The position numbers and the translations under genes are program-made. A stretch of 64,000 bases of DNA, taken from Anadara kagoshimensis (lineage: Eukaryota > Mollusca > Bivalvia > Arcoida > Arcidae). The first letter of the stretch is position 1; every line of letters starts with the position of its first letter. Positions 12,547-25,600 of the stretch are shown here, one piece after another. The stretch lies in contig CM037861.1 in assembly GCA_021292105.1 (NCBI GenBank), positions 47,423,310 to 47,487,309 of the forward strand, read 5' to 3'. The notes beneath the pieces are model-generated. The model did not search any database. It worked only from the letters and a program-made list of their open reading frames with translations, and had not been told where the DNA came from.

Positions 12547-13194
12547 TTCGTATATACCCCTCTCAAACTAGTATAATAAACCAGAGAATCTAAGAGAAAT
12601 TTTCATCTTCCTGCACTGGTGGTGTATCTCACCATAATGCTTTTTATGTGATCAAAATTTCATACTATACTTGGGAATAAAAATTGTACCAGGTATGTAT
12701 TCTGCAGGAAAAAAAACTGGCAAAAATTATTAATTATTAATCCAATTTAACCAAGTACATTAGACATCTACTGATGAAAACAAGTACTCAGTATGAATAT
12801 GTACTACAACAGTGACCATTTAAAGTATGACTCTCTGAATACATAAATGCATTATTAGATGATCTTACTTTGATGAATAATTTGTTTGATTAAAACACCA
12901 AGTAATAATATTACCAACATCTATTAATAGATGAAACATGTTACAATGAAGAAATGCCTTTATTTAAAGTTGACTGGAGTGAAGAATTTCAGCTTTCATT
13001 CATCTGGATTTCAATTTCAAATGTTAACATTGTTAACATAATTATGACATTATCCCCCCCCCCCCCCTCAGTTGTGAGATCAACAAGTTGTCATTATTTC
13101 TCAGAAAAGAAAGGAGAGTATATATATTTAGAGTAAAAAATCAAATTAAATCTATAAAATGAAATCTTAAACTAGTTTTCACTCATTTATTCTT

Positions 13195-13382
13195 TAAACA
13201 GAAAAAAAACAACGAAAATTTTAACCAAAGTCAGAAAAAAAGAAGAAATCTTAACCAAAGTCAGAAAAAAAAAAAGAAAGTTTTGATCGAAGTCAGAAAA
13301 AAAAGAAAATCTTAATCAGTCGAAAAAAAAGAAATCTTAACCAAAGTCAGATAAAAAGAGAAAATTTTAACCGAAATCAGAG
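13195..13382. repeat. A-rich minisatellite
   Basis: About six units of AATCTTAACCAAAGTCAG and an A/G run, period near 33 bp. Just beyond the likely WAPL 3' end. Confidence 0.65.
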
Positions 13383-13524
13383 CTTTCGATCATCATCATA
13401 CACTTAATATCAATAAGCTTTGTACAAATTCATGAAAGCGATACAGCCAGCTGCTCTAATAAATAGTTGATGATAAAAACAGGTAGTCAAGGTGTTCAGT
13501 TAATATTTACAGAATAGTGATGTA

Positions 13525-13530
13525 TTTATT
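13525..13530 (-). terminator. Candidate WAPL polyadenylation signal
   Basis: AATAAA on the minus strand about 82 bases after the WAPL stop codon. Such hexamers are frequent in AT-rich DNA, so later sites further left cannot be excluded. Confidence 0.35.
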
Positions 13531-13611
13531 ACAAAATGTTTATGATGAGGAAATGTACAAGTAAAAATAATGACAATGATGATGTAAACATGGATTACAA
13601 TGTATGTAATG

Positions 13612-16600
13612 CTAGCATGCTTCCAGTACTTCTATGACATGGGCTATCGACTTTCCACCAGTGCCACCGCTACCAATAACACTCTGAAAAATATCAAATA
13701 TTACAAATTATTTCATGTGAGAAACACCTATGTTTCAAAATGCTCATCAAAGTTTAAAAATTTTATCACGCTTACACCAACATTTTTGATTTTCCTTATT
13801 TTCTTTCAAAAAATAATTCATACAAGAAATTAAAATCCAATGAAACAAATACCTATTGATGACAAAATGGTAACAGTACAAATAACCATTTCACAGATAA
13901 TATACAAAACCAGATGTACATATGCAAGGTAGAGTAGACTGCTTTAAGTAAAGGGTGAAATAAAAATTCCAAACTGTTTTGTTGATAGAAATATCAAATG
14001 AACATAAAAATGGACTTCAAATATTTTCTTAAGGTTCCACTTACAGTAAAATTCATAAATGCAAGGAACTTCTTCAGGACGGCAATCATATCTTCAAAGT
14101 TTCCAGATGGTAATTGTTTTTTAACTTTCTCTACAAAATCCTGTAAAAAGAATAATACAAATTTGTAAAACCTGACTGTTTGATTACTTGTTTAACCTTT
14201 AATGAGCAATTATACAATGAATAAACATGGTTCCTCCACATGAACTGATGGTCTATAAACCATCCATCAGTTTTAAATTTTGAGTTGTCTCCCTTTGAAA
14301 AAAAAAAAAAAAAAGTAAGCAGCTAAAATCTTGTCAACTGTAAAATATTTATATAAGAGAATTTGCATAAAAAGCCAGACAAGCATCAAAATGTTTTGAT
14401 AACTGATATATAGATTTTGGTTGAATTATGGCCATTTACAATTTTAGAATTTGGAAGAAATTTTTTTGTATGTGGTGGACTATGATTATTAATATATTTC
14501 AACAAGTGTCCTTATTTCTTTTTTTATTTACATAATTGTTTAATTGGCTGAATAGTCAAATAAACTACCAAAAAGTTTATTATATCAGTCCAGACTATTT
14601 CACTTTCATCTCGAAAGTCACTAACACTGACAATCTTTCTAATTGCCATGGAATGAAAAAAAACCTGTCCATCTGCAGAATTTTATAACAGGAATGTCAT
14701 TATCCATGTTAGCACATTCTAACATTCTGGTGAAAATAATATGCAGAAACAAAAAAGATAAATTTTACCAAAGAAACCAGATTTCAGCAGGAATCAAATC
14801 AAACACAAACATACAGATCCATTAGTGCCATTTTGTTTTCATTTCCAACCAGCAAGTACTATGATACCTTCCATTCAGAGCTATCTCGCGATGTATACTA
14901 GTTAATTGATTATGTGCAAGTGCCTATAATCCATGTATACCTGTTCACATCTTACTGAACTATTTAGTGTATTTGAATAAATCTGTACATAAAATATGGA
15001 TATTTTATCTGAGGATATGAAAATATGAGTATAACTTACACTATTGTCTTGTATCAAACATCCCAGTAGTAAACCTACATATGATGCTACTATACTGTTC
15101 TCCATATGTTTACCAGCTCTGTGTAAAGCTATAGAAATGTAAAAACACAATTGTTAATAATCTTATACGTAAATTTACCCTAGATTATAAAAAATGCATA
15201 CATCATAGAAACTGATAGCAAAAAGGGATCAAATCCTAATTAACCAATCAAATGACTACCATAATTTAAAAGAGCTATCAGACTTGGAGGAATAGTCCAA
15301 AACTTAAGATTAACACCAATGGTGGCAAAGAATTAACATTTTATTTTGTTTATAGGACATGCATAATGGAGGTCTTACAGTAACATTTAACACTATAACA
15401 TTTTGCATTCAGTGAAGGTAAAGATGCAGGAAGATTATTCGACTTCAGCAGAGAAGGACAATATTTTCTGTTTTGCTCTTTTGCAAAAGGCTCTACATGT
15501 TGGCTTGGTGCCATTATAGTTCATTATTTACCTGGGACATTGTGAACAAGTGTACTAGCATTCAAAAAGTCACCAAAAGTGTGCACTAGTACAAAGCAGA
15601 TCCTATACGCTTGCTCAAATCTCAATTACACTTTGAACTTGTGATTAAATTAATCCTTGAGATTAATAAAAATAATGTTGTTATGATTAACTGCATTTTT
15701 GATGACATTCATTGCAAGCAAATTTCTGTCTATTTTCACCATTTCACCATTTTACCATAACACCAATACCCTGATTATTGGTTAATGTCAAAAAGCTAAT
15801 TGCTTATCTCTCTTTCAAATTTGAAAGACAATTTCTTTAGCTGAGTTAGCCAAATTTGATTTTATACATCTACAATGAAAGCTGACTGTAAATTTATTAA
15901 ATATTATTTGATATCAATAACGCACCTTTAGTAAAGGTTTCTTCATCATCTAGATTATTTGGATTGCTGTTTTTTAAGTCATTAGAATTCCTGCTATTTT
16001 TTGGTGGTTCTTCCACAGTGCTTCCATCTTTTTTAGCTGAATCTACAACCCACTCTATTCCAGAGTCAGATTCTCTCCACTCCCCACTCTTATCTGGAGA
16101 ATGACTTGGTGTAGAGGGTTCTTTAAAGTCTTGTTCTTCCATCTTATTGGCGACTTCAAACCGATGACAAAACAGCTACAAAATTCATAAAATAATATTT
16201 ACAATATGACTGTATCTCTCTTCAATGCACAAGCAGAAACAATTGTATTGCAATTCCTGTTGAAAGACAATTGCGGTCATGATCCTTGATGCATATAAAA
16301 ACAAAGCATTTTTTTTATTGTTAGACCAAATTACTTCTACTCAATCCATTAATCATCTGCAACTTGATTTCTTGTTATCATAATATACAACAAATGTAAA
16401 TAAATGTTAACAAATTTCAACTTTTAATAACTGTTGTTTAAATATTAACATGGAAATGTAATATCTGTTGTTAAACTATTGCTCTAATTCGAATATTAAC
16501 ATTTAATACTTTGGATTATGTTTCCTTGACAACGTTGCAAATTGGAGGCAGGATCAAACTGTTAATCAACTTTAGACTACAGGCAACAATTTTACAGGAA

Positions 16601-19600
16601 GAAATAATGTAATAATGTTGTCAAAAGTTGAAACATATATTGGTATAAACTATTATTGAAAGAAAAATAGTAAATATTGCTCATGGTATTTTAAGAGTTG
16701 TGACGAGTGTCAAATTTAAAATAGAGGGCTTTGCACTTAATCGAATTTGGCACATGCCATACTATCTTGCATATCCTCTTAAAATACCATGAGCAGAATG
16801 TCATTTCTTAAGTAGAATGGCCCATTTAATTGTTAAAGACTGTTAACACATGGACAATACTTAAGATAATTATGTTGAGAACAGAATTAAATTGATTTTC
16901 CCAGGGGTTTTCTGGGCATGCATATCAATGAATCATGAGTGGAAGTTGGTAATTTTACAAATTTGCCATTGAAAATCTGAAACATTTCATCTGAATTTGC
17001 TATACTTTGAACATGACATCAGTGAAAGAATGCAGACTGGCATGTAGAACAAAATAACTTATTTCTACTCTTTTAGACTCTGTGCCAGTCTTGATAAGTA
17101 TACTTTTTGCTGTCTCTTGATACACAAACTGTACACAGTAGTTGACACTTACCTGGACCAATGCTTTAATTGCTGGAATTGATACTGTATTTGATGTGTT
17201 GAGTTCATATGAAGGAGTTGCATAAGCTTCTATGAGACGTCTTCGATTCACTTCACAATGTTCAACCAAATTAATTAATAAACCAAGACTCTGAAATAAG
17301 AAATAAATATCAGCTATATTACACAATGTTTAACCAAATTAATTAATAAACCCAGACTCTGAAATTAGAAATAATTATCAGCTATAATAAGCATATATTG
17401 ATTACAACCGGTGCTCATTTGAAAACATCAAAATTTTTAATTATATGTATGATTCTGATCCATCACACATTTTTATAACATATTTATTTCAATATTATTA
17501 TTAATTAAATTGTAAGTTAAAAGTTTTTAAACCATAAAACAAATCTTAAATAAGTAACGGAGAGTCACCGAGCAAGAAAAATCACAACTGAGCTGGAGCA
17601 GTTGGGCGTCAGCAAGGATGGCAAGCTAAGGACAGACAAAGATGAAGATGGTGTATCTGGACCTTATGTGACAGCGGGCAGGAAGAGGATATGTGAGGTG
17701 AGGTTAGAAATGTAACCGAACAAATATCAAACAGTATTGAATGTTCTAGTTATAAAACAAATTCATACCAATAAGTTTTAGTTTAACATGCAATACTAGA
17801 TTTGGAATTTAGACGTTTAAATGCACAAGATTATTTTTAATGCTATGAAACTACAAATTTATCCACTGGACAACAGAAATAAACAGAAATATATTTATTA
17901 TACATATAAAGAGCTTTTACTGTTGTTATATTTATATTATTACTAAATATATAACAAATAAAATCAATCAAACTTTTATTATTTCTAACATACATGAAAA
18001 CATATGAAATATTAATATTTTTCCTTAAGGTAACACGATACACAAACTATTTATCAAAAAGACATCTGTAATTTACTGAATTATAGAGATTTTAGCTCTA
18101 ACATCCATTTGTGTCTGTAACATCAAAATATCATATACACATATATACAATATTAAGGTTGTCAAACTCTTTTGTAATCTATGTATTTAAGTTATAAAAA
18201 ATCTTAGTATATCAACTGGCCTTAAAACATTAAATGATACAGTAACACAATGATACAGCAAACTTACCAGTACTAAGACATCAAATCTGAAGTCTAACGG
18301 TACATACTGTGGGGTCTGTAAAATACACACTAATGTTGTATCTATGAACACATTCTGCTCTCCTACTTTTTGACATGCAAATTCTGCAAAAAACAATGAA
18401 AACACTTTAAATGGAGTGAACAGATATGATGAACAAATCTTAATTTAAACAGTCTGTGCTTAATTATCAAAATTGCTGTATACACTCAGAATATTCAAGC
18501 ATTTTTTATTCAATTGGCAAGACATATTCCTGCAACATAAACTGATAACCACCTGAAATACCAGGTGGTACAGTCACAAATGTTATACTCATCTACATGA
18601 TGACAAATGAAATTTTTTTCTTTTTTTTTTCACTAGATGTTACCTAAATATTCAAATTAAGAGTGAAATGGTGTTTTATTTTCCATTCAAGATTATTTCA
18701 ATATGAGTATCACCAGTGATAGGTGAATTTGCAGAAGTTTTTATAACACTTCCATGAAAAGTGGAATTTTTGTGCAAAGTCTACTTTGATGTAAGATATC
18801 AGATTTTTTAGGTCTCTGTTAGCATAACATTCATTTCTAAATGAATAGTTTCTGGCAAAAATACAGCTGTTACCAATTTTTTTAGTTTCTGTTCTAAATC
18901 TCCCATTTAAAAATATGCACTGTTCTATATTCATTTCTAAAATGCATAATTCTTGGCGAAGGAACATAAACGCATAGTTTTTGGCGAAGGAACATAAACG
19001 CATAGTTTTTGGCGAAGGAACAGTCACTACAACATTTATAATCTCTGTTCTATATATTCCATTTAGCATGTGCGCTCTATCGATTGAGGTACTGTAGTGG
19101 TATATATATTTTGAATTATTTTCAAATCCTTACCATTTCCGTGGGTAATATTAAGCAACATTCTTAATATTGCTAGTATACAGCTATAGATAACATATCC
19201 TGTAGATTCTTTATCTACCTTCTCTAAATCAGCCAGTGGATATATAGGTAAACACTGTTCACATGTGTATAATGCACTGAAAAATAAACCACCATAATAA
19301 GAAATTGGTATTTGAAATTGTGATATATTAAACTGGAATAATTTAATTTATATCTGGCTTATGTTCACCTGACATAAAAGTATATGTGTATAAATAACAT
19401 AAAATTTACATGACTTGTTTCATGACTTGACTTATACTTTCAGAAACATGAACGCAAACAAAAATTATATTATTCTTGCTGTATTATTTATTTTTACAGC
19501 AATTTTTATGCACTATCTAATGTTAATTATCCCAACTACCATATTGAATTTAACATGTCCCCATGAAACTTTAATACATATAATGACTACCCCATGAAAA

Positions 19601-22600
19601 TTTAATACACATAATGACTATAATATGTTCCAATCAGATTTTCTAACCCGATATTAAATGTACTTCATAAACATTACTACAAAGTATAATATATATATAA
19701 AATAAAGCTTTGTACATACCTGCAAACAGATTTAATTAAGCCACTTTGTTTGTAGGAAATTAAATATTGTTGATTTTCTTCATTTGTAAATGTAACCTGT
19801 AAGAATTGGAAATGATAAACATCATATGCCAAACCCAATTGCAAAATCTTAAAAACTTCTTCTAGAAGTACTAGTCAGTTTTAGATATTTCCAAACATTT
19901 CATCAACAATGGAAACGTAAAATTGTAACAATATATGAAAGGACAATACTACTGTCTTAAATGCACAGCAGGTAAAAATGATAAACCACCAAACCAAAAG
20001 CAATTCAATGTAGAAGCAGAATTTGAAACCAACATGGCACCATATACTGACTCATATGTTGGGACAGATTTTGAATTTTGACATTAAGTGCAACGGGGTC
20101 ATGAAGTGTCCAATATTTGTACAACTCATCATTTAAATACAATTGAATATAGAAAATATAGAAGCAGTTGTAAGTTGTGAATGCAATTATCTATCTTATC
20201 CTTCTATTTCAAAGAATGGAAATCTTGGTTATTGAATGTTGTAACTGTATGTGTAAAACTTACATTTTCAAGTACCCTGAGACATCTATCAACTTTCTTG
20301 ATATTTTCAATTGTACTATCTGTTAACAATGTAGTATCATCACTGACAACTTCTATACATGAACAAACTACAAAAGGAAAAAAGCATGATAAAGAATGAA
20401 AGCTTGTGCTTTAAAAAAATTCTACTGTCTATGTGACAAGAATACAATATTTCTAGTTCTAAATTTGTCAAGTTTCTGTACACCTGTGAATACAAAACAT
20501 ATAAAACATACATATACCAATATCAAAGTGAAAATCCTTAATAATTTTCAATGGCCATATTCTAATGCCAGAGATTTCTTCAGAATTTGTCAGGGAACAA
20601 AAATCAGGGGCTGCATATTTAGCCTATTATACATGTACTTCCCAAAAGAAAATCCTCCATTTTTCCCAATTTGACTAAAAAAAAATCAGTCATGCCAAAA
20701 AATGTCCAGATTTTTGCCATGTTGGATGCTGTCATTTCATTGTAAATAAGAAAATCCATCAAATTGGTCATGATTACAAACTACCAATGGCGACAAATCA
20801 AGCATTTAATTGACACTGATGTAATGCAAGTTGAACCTTTTCATGTACAATGGTTAAGATACAAGCCAATGATTCAAATGCAGAAAAAAGTCAAAGTCAG
20901 GAAAATGGAAATGTATGGAAACTAGTTAAAGAAACCAGAGGCTCAGTGTGGCTGAGCCTGTATCGCTCACCTGACTGAAATGCTTTTAAAGCAAATTTGT
21001 ATATATGCTTTTCTCATAGGGTCCAATGTGAAACAATGTTCTCCGCTGGCAGCCATGTTTTATGGCAGATCAGAAAAATTTTGGCAATCTATGTAAAGGA
21101 CCTTCTATACATCATTCCTGTAAAGTTTGGTTCAATTTGCTTCAGTCATTTCTGAGGACATAGTCAAAAATGCGTTTTTCCCATAGGGTCCAATGTTAAA
21201 CTATCTTTTGCGCTGGCAGTTTGGTTGAATTTGTTTCACTAGCTTCAGAGGAGATAGCATATATATGCTTTTCCCATAGGGTCCAATGTGAAACAATGTT
21301 CTCCGCTGGCAGCCATGTTTTTTGACAGATCAGAAAAATTTTGGCAATCTATGTAAAGGACCTTCTATACATCATTCCTCTAAAGTTTGGTTAAGTTTGC
21401 TTCAGTAGTTTCAGAGGAGATAGCCAAAATGTGTTTTTCCCATAGGGTCCAATGTTAAACTATGTTCCCCGCTGGCAGCCATGTTTTTAGGCGCAACAGA
21501 AAAATTTCAGCAATCTTTGCAAAAGACCTTCCATACATCATTCCTGTAAAGTTTAATTGAATTCGCTTCAGTCGTTTCAGAGGAGATAGCCAAAATGTGC
21601 GTTTTCCCACTTTTACTTAATGTTGACAGTCTGGTAATTTTTTCCCAATTGAGCTGTTTTGTCAATACATTTTTCCCAATTAACCCTCAACTTGTCTTAA
21701 TGGCCTTTTCCAAAGAAGCCTAGAAAAATTCCTGAATGCAGCACTTGTACAATTCATAGCTGCTTTTCATTTCTTATTTGTACAAAGAATTGATAATACT
21801 ACCTTTGTAAATATCAAGATATACTATATACATGTATAAGATGAATTTTGGTCGGAGCACCAATGGTGAGGAATTTTATTCCAAATCGGCCATCTAGTGC
21901 TGCAAAATTAAAATCAGGTTTTGAAATAATAATAAATACATGTATAAAATATAGGTAATTTACCTGTGTCAACAATATGATCTAAAGCACCATGTTTTCT
22001 TAATTCTTCTTTAAACCATTCTCCTGCACTCTTAGAAGTTAAACTTAATAAGGACTCCATTGCTAAATTTCCAGTCTAAAAAAAAGTTTTATATCATTAC
22101 AAATCACAAAACCCTCAAAGAAAGTTTTATCCTAGACTTCCCAAGAAAGTTTTATCCTAGAACTTCCACTGAAACAACTAGTAATCCCCCAAAAATTCAT
22201 CTCTATAGAGTCATATCCAACTAGTTTTCAAAATTCAAACAAATTTATCTTTTTTCTGTAGATTAGTTATTGTGTAACATACAGTAGAATTTGATCATGC
22301 CAGACAAATCCATTAACATTCCAAACATAGCCTACAAGGGCCAAATCTTAAGATTTGACCTAGGAACCTTTACCTACACATCAACTATGGTAGATGGCAC
22401 AAATGTATTAGTGTCAAGTTTTATCAAAATCCATCCATAGATATGGAAGTTATGAAGCAGACATGATGGTGACAAACATTTTTACTGGGGATGGGGGTGT
22501 ATGGAGGTATAATGTTTTTTGTTATTCTTGGTGTTGTGGCTAATAGTCACGTATGCCAACTACATTAGAAAAAAATTCTGCAAAACTTTCAAACACTGAA

Positions 22601-25600
22601 GAACTATAAAAGATTGAAACCAAGTCTCCTCAGACAACTTACAGAAACAAATTCTAACTCTGGAAGTTTTGGTTTTCCTTCCTTCTGTAGTTCTTTTTGT
22701 AACTGTTCATACACTTCCTTCACTCTGTCTTTATTCCTGTTGAGTGCTCGTTTTCCAGCTGCTGTCATCGAAGCACTTATTTCCTGATTGTCAACCCCCA
22801 GTAAACTTAACATGAGGGTTACACTTTGGTCATCAAGATCCATATTTAATCTATCTCGACTTAACATAAACATTACCAGTGATGTACATAAAGCTAGACT
22901 CTGTAAATACAAAATTGTAAATTTTCATTCTATTACAAATTAGTTTTAAATAATGTTTACTAAATCTTTAACAGATTTAATGAACAAAAAGATTACAATA
23001 TCTTCTAAGTATGTGCCATTGTGCAACCAAATAATGACAATGAGTTTTACAGGACTTCTTATATATGTTAAAACTATAGACCAATTATATTGTAGTATCT
23101 CAATCACACATGCACAAATGTTGTCACACATCACACTGGGCTACTTGAATAAGTAAACAAATCAAAATTAATTTGATTCTAAATGAATATTACAAGAATT
23201 ATTTGAAAACATTGCAAGAGTTATTTGAAAACAATCAACTCCCGAGACCCATTGCACTATAGCTTCTTGGTGGTCTTTAGGAGCTTGCTAGTGGCAAAAT
23301 AAAATAAATATAGCTATCCTACCCCAGCTAAAAATAAATTTACATTAAGGGATATACTTTAAAATTGTACCAATATATATTGTTCTATACACTACTTACA
23401 GGATCACTGCAGGCATCTTGTACATTTCCAAAGATTTTTGTAATAATACCATGAGCTCTCAGGTGCATACGGAATGCTGGAATAATACACTTCTGTGCAA
23501 TACCAATGCAACTGAAATAAATGTTACATGTGTTGTTGTATATCTTGAGCAAATAATTTGATAATAATATGATGTCAGACGTAACACAGAAATTTCTGGA
23601 ATTCAAATTGGCAATATACAGTGTATAATAATGATTTAAATATCTTGTATCAGTATGTACATCATAATTCTAACGATCATAATAGATTATTGATATATTA
23701 TTACTGTCTTACATACCAAGATGGTCTATGCAGTTTGCATCATCTCTCATTTGAATTATGACCCTATCATTTTCTTCTGGGTAGATATACAAATGTATTA
23801 TTATTAATTATTGATATCTGTTTGAAGTTACCTCCATGAAGTTGGAGTTTTGAGTAATAAAATCTCAGAGGAATTGGACATCTCCCATAACATGATGAAA
23901 AGGAAAAACTCTCATTTCAAAGACTAGGGTGCTGTAGAAACTAAGCAAACTTGCTGACAATTGACCAGTGCACATGAACAAAGAAAAGTTTGTTACCTCA
24001 GACACCTTGTTGACATTGGTTGTTTATCTTGTAGTCCATCTAGTAAATATTCCACATCATCTATGTATTCCTGAGTCTCACCGTATTCCTGACACTCATG
24101 GGCTTCCTTAACATTCTTTACAACTGTATATAACTGTAAATCAAGTAAAATTGTCTAGTCTACAAACTTCTATTACACCAATCACAAGTAATTTCTAAAT
24201 ACACAAATTGTACTGAATGAATCTAAAATACCAATTACACCTTACCTACCAAATATAGAAGCTATATACTACTATATATTACAGAAAAGTATTCAAAATT
24301 ACATCTCATTATTTCCAAGTCTGTGAGTAAGTCTAATTGACATTCATTTTCAAAAACTTTTATGCTGGTTGTTTTTATTTTATTTCTATTGTAAGCAAGC
24401 ATCCTAGATATTCCTGCTATACACAAATGTACCATATACCGGGTAATGTTCGTGGTATTCTAATTTTAGCCTTATTTCACAGTCTTGTTTTTAACACAAT
24501 CTATAAAATCATACATTGATCAATACAAAAAAGTCAATTTTTAATGGATAGTTAACCTTGATTCTGAATATTCATATAAGATAATTGGCCAAATACATGG
24601 GTAGTGTTAAGATTTGCAGTTAATACATTTTAACAATTTATGTTTTGATGATGTAGAAGAAATAAAAACCAACATTCCCTATTTGTAAATGTACTAGTTC
24701 AGGATAACTAGTGAAATTAAAGGTCAAGCAGTAGGGGTGCGATGATTCATTGATAGATTGGTGAATCACGATTTGGATATGTACCATACATGTATCGATA
24801 TACTTTGTAAAATATCGATGTAAAAACAATGTTTCAGCATTCAGGAAAAAATTCGGATTTTACCGTTATCACTGAATTTTAGTGATACACAATGAAAACC
24901 AAAATGGCAGACAACGCATCATGTAAACACGTGGAGATAATAACTCCAAACAATGTCAAATCGATGTTTGTGACAAGTTCTTCTAAGGTCACAACAATTC
25001 AGACTGAGTCTATTTTGCTTTTTATACAAATGATTCTGGATGATGATATAACTTTTCCCTATCAACAATATTGATATTTTTATTCTTATTACTACTGATG
25101 TGGAATCTATCTCGAAGAACGATTTGGTAGAATTACTTTAATAAATAATATTGTGATATGTATCGCATCATGATGTATGTATCGTGATACGTATCCTATC
25201 GCCTTGTAAGTGTTTTGTCTCAACCCTATCAAGCAGACAGGTCACTGTTGTCTACCTGTACCTACCTCTTTATGCTGTTTGGTAACATGTACAGAAGTAT
25301 AAGCATCATCTTGTTTAGGCCAATGCATGGCACGGACTAATCTAGGTGGTTCAGCTTGCTTATCATCTTCCTCAAATTGTGGAACTTGTTTAGTAATTGG
25401 CTGTAGCTTGGGTGGCTGACTCTCATCACCACTTGATCCACTCTGGAATTGAAAAAAGAAAATTAATGTAATATTGATACATTTCAAGAGCATCTAAAAG
25501 TCAACAATTGTCACCTTATAGTTGGATATGCTATCTTATACTGTAAACATATTTAATTTTGCATGTATTTATTTTTGAGGTATTTGAAATTTAGACATAT

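Larger units (their letters stand above)
12177..12600 (+). mobile_element. AACTAGAACTGTCTCTTGAG-family repeat, copy 1
   Basis: Dispersed repeat with GACCTTGGTTCAAGGTCATG and a GGACAGAC tail. Split by the hammerhead insertion at 12415-12546. Relatives at 28503 and 45989. Confidence 0.65.
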
